DNA from: CAZPMC01 sp964587755
GTDB taxonomy: Bacteria; Bacillota; Clostridia; Acetivibrionales; DTU013
Direction of reading: 5' to 3'
Assembly: GCA_964587755.1 (NCBI GenBank)
Contig: CAZPMC010000018.1
Span: 1 to 44,854, forward strand
DNA: 44,854 nt
The position numbers and the translations under genes were made by a program. Shown one piece after another: positions 41,815 to 44,854 of this stretch; position 1 is the first letter of the stretch; every line of letters begins with the position of its first letter. A model generated the notes under the pieces. That model did not search any database and was not told where the DNA came from. It saw nothing but the letters and a program-made list of their open reading frames with translations.

Positions 41815-41857
41815 AATTATATTATAATATAATTATGTAGTCTGTAACAATAGTTAC
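41815..41857. promoter_or_regulatory. Divergent hcp/regulator promoter region with palindromic operator
   Basis: AATTATATTATAATATAATT (41815-41834) is a perfect 20-base palindrome carrying a TATAAT on each strand. Next to it GTAAC-AATA-GTTAC (41844-41857) is a perfect inverted repeat. Read toward hcp, TTGTTA (41850-41845), 18 bases and TATAAT (41826-41821) form a promoter, placing the inverted repeat at about -36 to -41, the class II activator position used by Fnr-like proteins. A direct repeat TACGGTA also occurs at ~41796-41815. Confidence 0.6.
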
Positions 41858-41879
41858 GAAAATTATGGAGAAAGGTGTA

Positions 41880-42587
41880 ATGCATCAATACCTAAACAAT
41901 GCTATACTAAGCGACGCTTTGAAAAAATGTAAGCTGTTCGAAAATATGACCTTAGAAGAGCTATCCACAATGTTGGATTGCCTAAGGCCGAAAATCAGAA
42001 AGATAAGCAAGAATGAAATTGCAAATATACAAGGTGATTACTTCGAAGGAATGGGCGTATTAATGTGGGGGCAGGCTGTGGTTTTAAAGGAGGATTCCGA
42101 AGGCAACAGCTCTATGTTGGATATTTTGAAGCAAGGAGATATTTTCGGCGAGATGGCGGCTTTCACAAAAACCGGAAAATGGCCGGCTACCATAGTTGCG
42201 CAAACGGAATGTATTATTATGTATATACCTGCCGAGGTGATAACGGGAATGTGTGAGAAGCTCTGCCCTAGCCATCAGACACTCAACATGAATCTGCTTG
42301 GTATTTTGGCGAGGAAGGCTATGATGCTGAGCAAAAAACTGGAATACCTGTCTATTAAAAGCATTAGGGGCAGAATCGCAAAATTTTTACTGGAGCAAAA
42401 GGGGGATAATGGCGAATCAACTTTCATGCTTTCAATGAACAGAAATGAGATGGCTGATTTTCTCAATGTTTCACGCCCGTCCTTATCCCGTGAAATGTGT
42501 AGAATGAGGGATGAAGGCTTAATAGATTTTCACAGGTCTTCAGTGAGAATAAATGATCTTAACGGGCTTAAGGAAAATATTGTATAG
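41880..42587 (+). CDS. Crp/Fnr family transcriptional regulator (HcpR-like by context)
   Basis: 235 residues. An N-terminal cyclic-nucleotide-binding-type beta roll (GQAVVLKEDSEGNSSMLDILKQGDIFGEMAAF), a long dimerisation helix, and a C-terminal winged helix with MNRNEMADFLNVSRPSLSREMCRMRDEGLI. No Fnr-type Cys cluster at the N-terminus, so it is not an oxygen-sensing Fnr; the sensing chemistry is unknown. ATG 41880 follows AGAAAGG by five bases; ATG 41865 is possible. Divergence from hcp and the shared palindrome suggest control of hcp, as by HcpR in other anaerobes. Confidence 0.9.
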   Translation: MHQYLNNAILSDALKKCKLFENMTLEELSTMLDCLRPKIRKISKNEIANIQGDYFEGMGVLMWGQAVVLKEDSEGNSSMLDILKQGDIFGEMAAFTKTGKWPATIVAQTECIIMYIPAEVITGMCEKLCPSHQTLNMNLLGILARKAMMLSKKLEYLSIKSIRGRIAKFLLEQKGDNGESTFMLSMNRNEMADFLNVSRPSLSREMCRMRDEGLIDFHRSSVRINDLNGLKENIV

Positions 42588-42660
42588 GAATTATTGCTCG
42601 AGCTAAAGCTTTGTGTTATTCTGTTGAAAAACGGATTTAGCATATCGGAAGGGGAAAAGG

Positions 42661-43131
42661 ATGGAATTAAAATCGCCGCGTGAATCAATGGTCGAAATGA
42701 CTGAATTGGTATTGCCCAATGACACTAATTTGCTTGGGAATTTGCTTGGTGGCAAATTAATGCATTTGGTTGATGTTGCCGGTGCAATGGCGGCACAAAG
42801 GCATAGTAACAGAATAGTTGTAACGGCTGCCATTGATAGTGTGGATTTTAAGCACCCCATTAAAGCCGGAGAAATTGTTATATTGAAGGCTAAGGTTACA
42901 TGGGTAGGCAGAACATCTATGGAGGTTGCTGTAGAGGTCTTTTCTGAAAACTTCATGACAGGTGAGAGAAAATTAACAAACAAAGCGTATATTACATTCG
43001 TGGCAGTGGATACCGATGGGAAACCGGTTGAAGTTTGCGGACTTTTATTGGAAACAGAGCAGGAGAAGCTTGAACATAGGGCTGCAGAAATCAGAAGAAC
43101 TGAAAGATTAAAGAAAAAACAGCAATTCTGA
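42661..43131 (+). CDS. Hotdog-fold acyl-CoA thioesterase (YkhA/YciA type)
   Basis: 156 residues. The hotdog helix is in LPNDTNLLGNLLGGKLMHLVDVAGAMAA, with the conserved Asn-x-x-Gly and Asp of the YkhA/YciA group, followed by VVTAAIDSVDFKHPIKAGE and the strand KAYITFVAVD. It hydrolyses acyl-CoA thioesters in the cytosol. GGAAGGGGAAAAGG precedes the ATG. It lies 73 bases after the regulator on the same strand and may be cotranscribed with it. Confidence 0.92.
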   Translation: MELKSPRESMVEMTELVLPNDTNLLGNLLGGKLMHLVDVAGAMAAQRHSNRIVVTAAIDSVDFKHPIKAGEIVILKAKVTWVGRTSMEVAVEVFSENFMTGERKLTNKAYITFVAVDTDGKPVEVCGLLLETEQEKLEHRAAEIRRTERLKKKQQF

Positions 43132-43240
43132 CATATGAAAAATGATAAATCATGATTTTCATGATATAATATAATCTAATAATCAATCTGAATGCTGATA
43201 AGATAAGTAGCATGAAGATTTTTGAAAGAGTGATGAAGGC

Positions 43241-43465
43241 TTGTATTCTCTAAAAGAGAAGTTTCATGACGGGCGAGGATACTTACGCAATCCCGGTGAG
43301 AGATACTTTGACGCAGAGGGCATCAGCCGTGAACCGAAAGAAGAATATTTTGACTATCAGGGAGTATTAAGGCGACACGACGAAGAATTCTATGACAGTC
43401 AGGGATTTTTAAGAAAGCACGACGAATTTTTTTATGATGGCTTAGGTCACCTGTGTGAGAGATAA
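43241..43465 (+). CDS. Small protein of five tandem ~14-residue repeats
   Basis: 74 residues, made almost wholly of a repeated unit approximated by (E)-Y/F-F/Y-D-x-x-G-x-L-R-x-x-x-E: EKFHDGRGYLRNPGE, RYFDAEGISREPKE, EYFDYQGVLRRHDE, EFYDSQGFLRKHDE, FFYDGLGHLCER. No signal peptide or membrane span; highly charged. The probable start is TTG 43241, since the only in-frame stop upstream is at 43223 and no ATG or GTG follows it; AAAGAG lies ten bases before. A strong terminator follows. Family unknown; the YD-x-x-G rhythm loosely recalls MORN or YD repeats. Confidence 0.7.
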   Translation: MYSLKEKFHDGRGYLRNPGERYFDAEGISREPKEEYFDYQGVLRRHDEEFYDSQGFLRKHDEFFYDGLGHLCER

Positions 43466-43477
43466 TAAGACTCAATA

Positions 43478-43517
43478 AACAGGTAGTATGGAGGATATAC
43501 CATGCTACCTGTTTTTT
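43478..43517. terminator. Terminator between the repeat protein and corA
   Basis: ACAGGTAGTATGG pairs with CCATGCTACCTGT, followed by TTTTTT on the plus strand. Confidence 0.88.
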
Positions 43518-43537
43518 AAGAAGTTTTGCTCTTGGCT

Positions 43538-44458
43538 TTAGAACATCTTTTTTCTGTAAAGGAAAAACACTGCTAAAATACACAAAATCGCAGTGAATGC
43601 GAATATCAGCCAAAAGGAATTAGCCGGTAAAGGTACGTTCATTCCGAAGAAGCCGGAGACCATTGTTGGAATTGCCATTACAATAGTAACCGATGTCAGG
43701 AATTTCATCACTATATTTAGGTTGTTTGAGATAAACGATGCAAATGCATCCATGGTACCAGTTAAAATATTGCTGTAAATGCTGGCCATTTCAATAGCCT
43801 GTTTATTCTCAATTATAACGTCCTCTAAAAGCTCTGTATCCTCAGGATAAAATTTAATATTCTCACATTTTATCAGTTTTTCCAGCACAACCTCATTAGA
43901 CTTAAGGGCTGTTGAGAAATAAACAAGGCTTTTTTGCAGCCCTAGCATTTGTATAAGCTCTTTATTCTTCATGGATTTGTGCAATGCTTTTTCTATCTGA
44001 TTACTGGTTTTGTCAATATGCTTAAGGTATTGCAAGTATCTGGTTGCGTTTTTAAATAATATTTGAAGGACAAATCGCGTTTTATATTGGGTAAGAAATG
44101 TTTTAACCCTTTTGTTAATAAAGTCATTAAGAAGTGTGTCCTCTTTAAGGCATACGGTAATAATGGCATGCCTTAATATAATAATTCCTAAAGGAATAGT
44201 ATTATATACATGTGAATGGTCTTGGAGTTCTACGACTGGAATGTCAACGATTATAAGGGTTTGACCGTTATCGCTTTCAATTCTGGCTCTTTCCTCTTCG
44301 TCCAAAGCTGCCTTTAAAAAGTCAATTTCAACATTCATCTGGCTGCTTATTTTATTGATTTCTTCTTCGGTTGGATTTACAAGATTGACCCATACGCCAT
44401 CTTCGATAACATCTGTATGGATTACTTCCCCATTGGATGTTTTTAAAATCTCAATCAT
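43538..44458 (-). CDS. corA: CorA-type divalent cation transporter
   Basis: 306 residues from ATG 44458, which has GAGGGTGG six bases upstream. A soluble N-terminal funnel domain, a long helix, and two C-terminal membrane spans with the selectivity motif GMN in VSGFFGMNVPL and the basic tail YRKKMF. Members of this family form pentameric Mg2+ (or Co2+/Ni2+) channels. Preceded on the same strand by a 29-codon peptide gene about 50 bases upstream. Confidence 0.94.
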   Translation of the reverse strand: MIEILKTSNGEVIHTDVIEDGVWVNLVNPTEEEINKISSQMNVEIDFLKAALDEEERARIESDNGQTLIIVDIPVVELQDHSHVYNTIPLGIIILRHAIITVCLKEDTLLNDFINKRVKTFLTQYKTRFVLQILFKNATRYLQYLKHIDKTSNQIEKALHKSMKNKELIQMLGLQKSLVYFSTALKSNEVVLEKLIKCENIKFYPEDTELLEDVIIENKQAIEMASIYSNILTGTMDAFASFISNNLNIVMKFLTSVTIVMAIPTMVSGFFGMNVPLPANSFWLIFAFTAILCILAVFFLYRKKMF

Positions 44459-44510
44459 TTTAACCACCCTCGCTTTCTGAAAATGTCATATTGAGGGCTT
44501 ATATGTCATG

Positions 44511-44600
44511 CTATTTTCGAAAACGCATAGAAAACGGCATAACAAATAAACCCGCAATTAAGAAAATTTCTAGCTTACTACCACCTGGGTCACTGTCCAT
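44511..44600 (-). CDS. Small peptide upstream of corA, 29 residues
   Basis: ATG 44600 is preceded by GGAGGTG with five intervening bases, a strong ribosome site. The product begins MDSDPGGSKLE, continues with the hydrophobic IFLIAGLFVMPFSM and ends RFRK before TAG. It lies ~52 bases upstream of the corA start on the same strand, so it could be a leader peptide, a transporter accessory peptide or an independent small membrane protein. Confidence 0.5.
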   Translation of the reverse strand: MDSDPGGSKLEIFLIAGLFVMPFSMRFRK

Positions 44601-44748
44601 GCCGCCACCTCCGTTTCGAATATATAGATTATATACCCATTACAATAACATTACAATGCATTTATTTGAAAATTCGGTTCTATTTATTCCCGAGGGCTGT
44701 TCCAGGAACAGGAACTAAAAAGGAGATAATTTCTTAATAAACTTTCTA

Positions 44749-44778
44749 TTGACTTTATGTATCTTCATCTGCTACAAT
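44749..44778 (+). promoter_or_regulatory. tRNA promoter
   Basis: TTGACT (44749-44754), 18 bases, TACAAT (44773-44778), about 33 bases before the tRNA 5' end. Confidence 0.7.
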
Positions 44779-44811
44779 AGAAAAGCGCGTGAAACGACGT
44801 GCGTATTGCTT

Positions 44812-44854
44812 GGCGGCGTAGCTCAGATGGCTAGAGCATGCGGTTCATACCCGC
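44812..44854 (+). tRNA. tRNA with CAU anticodon, probably elongator tRNA-Met (3' truncated by window end)
   Basis: GGCGGCGTAGCTCAGATGG is a standard acceptor and D-arm start with its D-loop, and the anticodon arm GCGGTTCATACCCGC shows CAT at 44846-44848. The acceptor sequence matches bacterial elongator tRNA-Met as I remember it; tRNA-Ile2(CAU) is an alternative. The T-arm lies outside the window. Confidence 0.9.

Noticed and set aside
1..44854. CRISPR arrays, prophage genes, plasmid replication genes, intact insertion sequences
   Set aside because: No regularly spaced repeats, integrase, capsid, replication or intact transposase genes were seen.

Overview
The window looks like chromosomal DNA of an anaerobic, probably spore-forming Clostridia member, with cellulolytic clostridia of cluster III type as the closest guess. 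The evidence is moderately AT-rich sequence with strong AGGAGG-type ribosome sites, a T-box leader, a hybrid-cluster protein under a Crp/Fnr-type regulator, AsnA, a clostridial class I tRNA ligase paralogue, a Ku/LigD pair and a secreted LamG/discoidin-type protein. No phage, plasmid, CRISPR array or intact insertion sequence was seen. This is mostly ordinary chromosome with a decayed accessory stretch at about 7.8-10.1 kb.

Layout. 0-7.3 kb: the 3' part of a large secreted protein with a zinc-metallopeptidase-like end, oligoendopeptidase F, then a T-box leader in front of an aberrant MetRS-like gene and thpR. 7.3-10.1 kb: a TM2 protein, a 5'-truncated DUF1848 gene, a methyltransferase, and the wreck of an aminoglycoside-modification locus (an AAC(6')-like tail overlapping a deleted, frameshifted APH). 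10.2-16.9 kb: a P1B metal ATPase divergent from a TetR regulator, then two copies of an unrecognised small RNA gene around a short-chain dehydrogenase, then GNAT, aldo/keto reductase, an acetamidase fragment and a ProC-like gene. 17-19.7 kb: an NAD-salvage pair (nicotinamidase and nicotinate phosphoribosyltransferase) and a truncated HD protein. 19.9-27.7 kb: tRNA-Ser(GGA), metY, an AlkA-like/Nfo base-excision pair, msrA and a heterodimeric ABC exporter. 28-32.2 kb: an unknown coiled-coil protein, an ECF S component with a kinase, and an ABC ATPase/permease pair. 32.2-40 kb: LigD and Ku, tRNA-Ser(CGA) behind tadA, a 36-codon membrane peptide, asnA and topB. 40-44.9 kb: hcp divergent from a Crp/Fnr regulator, a thioesterase, a small tandem-repeat protein, corA with a 29-codon upstream peptide, and the start of a CAU-anticodon tRNA.

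Two observations deserve most attention. First, two paralogous, apparently autonomous RNA genes at about 12.85-13.02 and 14.13-14.28 kb each have their own TTGACA promoter and intrinsic terminator, and the differences between the copies preserve base pairing in several helices. I cannot assign them to a known family. Second, the MetRS-like protein has lost the second KMSKS lysine and the usual methionine-pocket histidine, and the T-box in front of it does not look like a tRNA-Met sensor. Enzyme and leader together suggest a different amino acid or a non-canonical role.

All functional calls come from reading motifs by eye. Alignments to families are from memory, so exact domain borders and homology claims are approximate.
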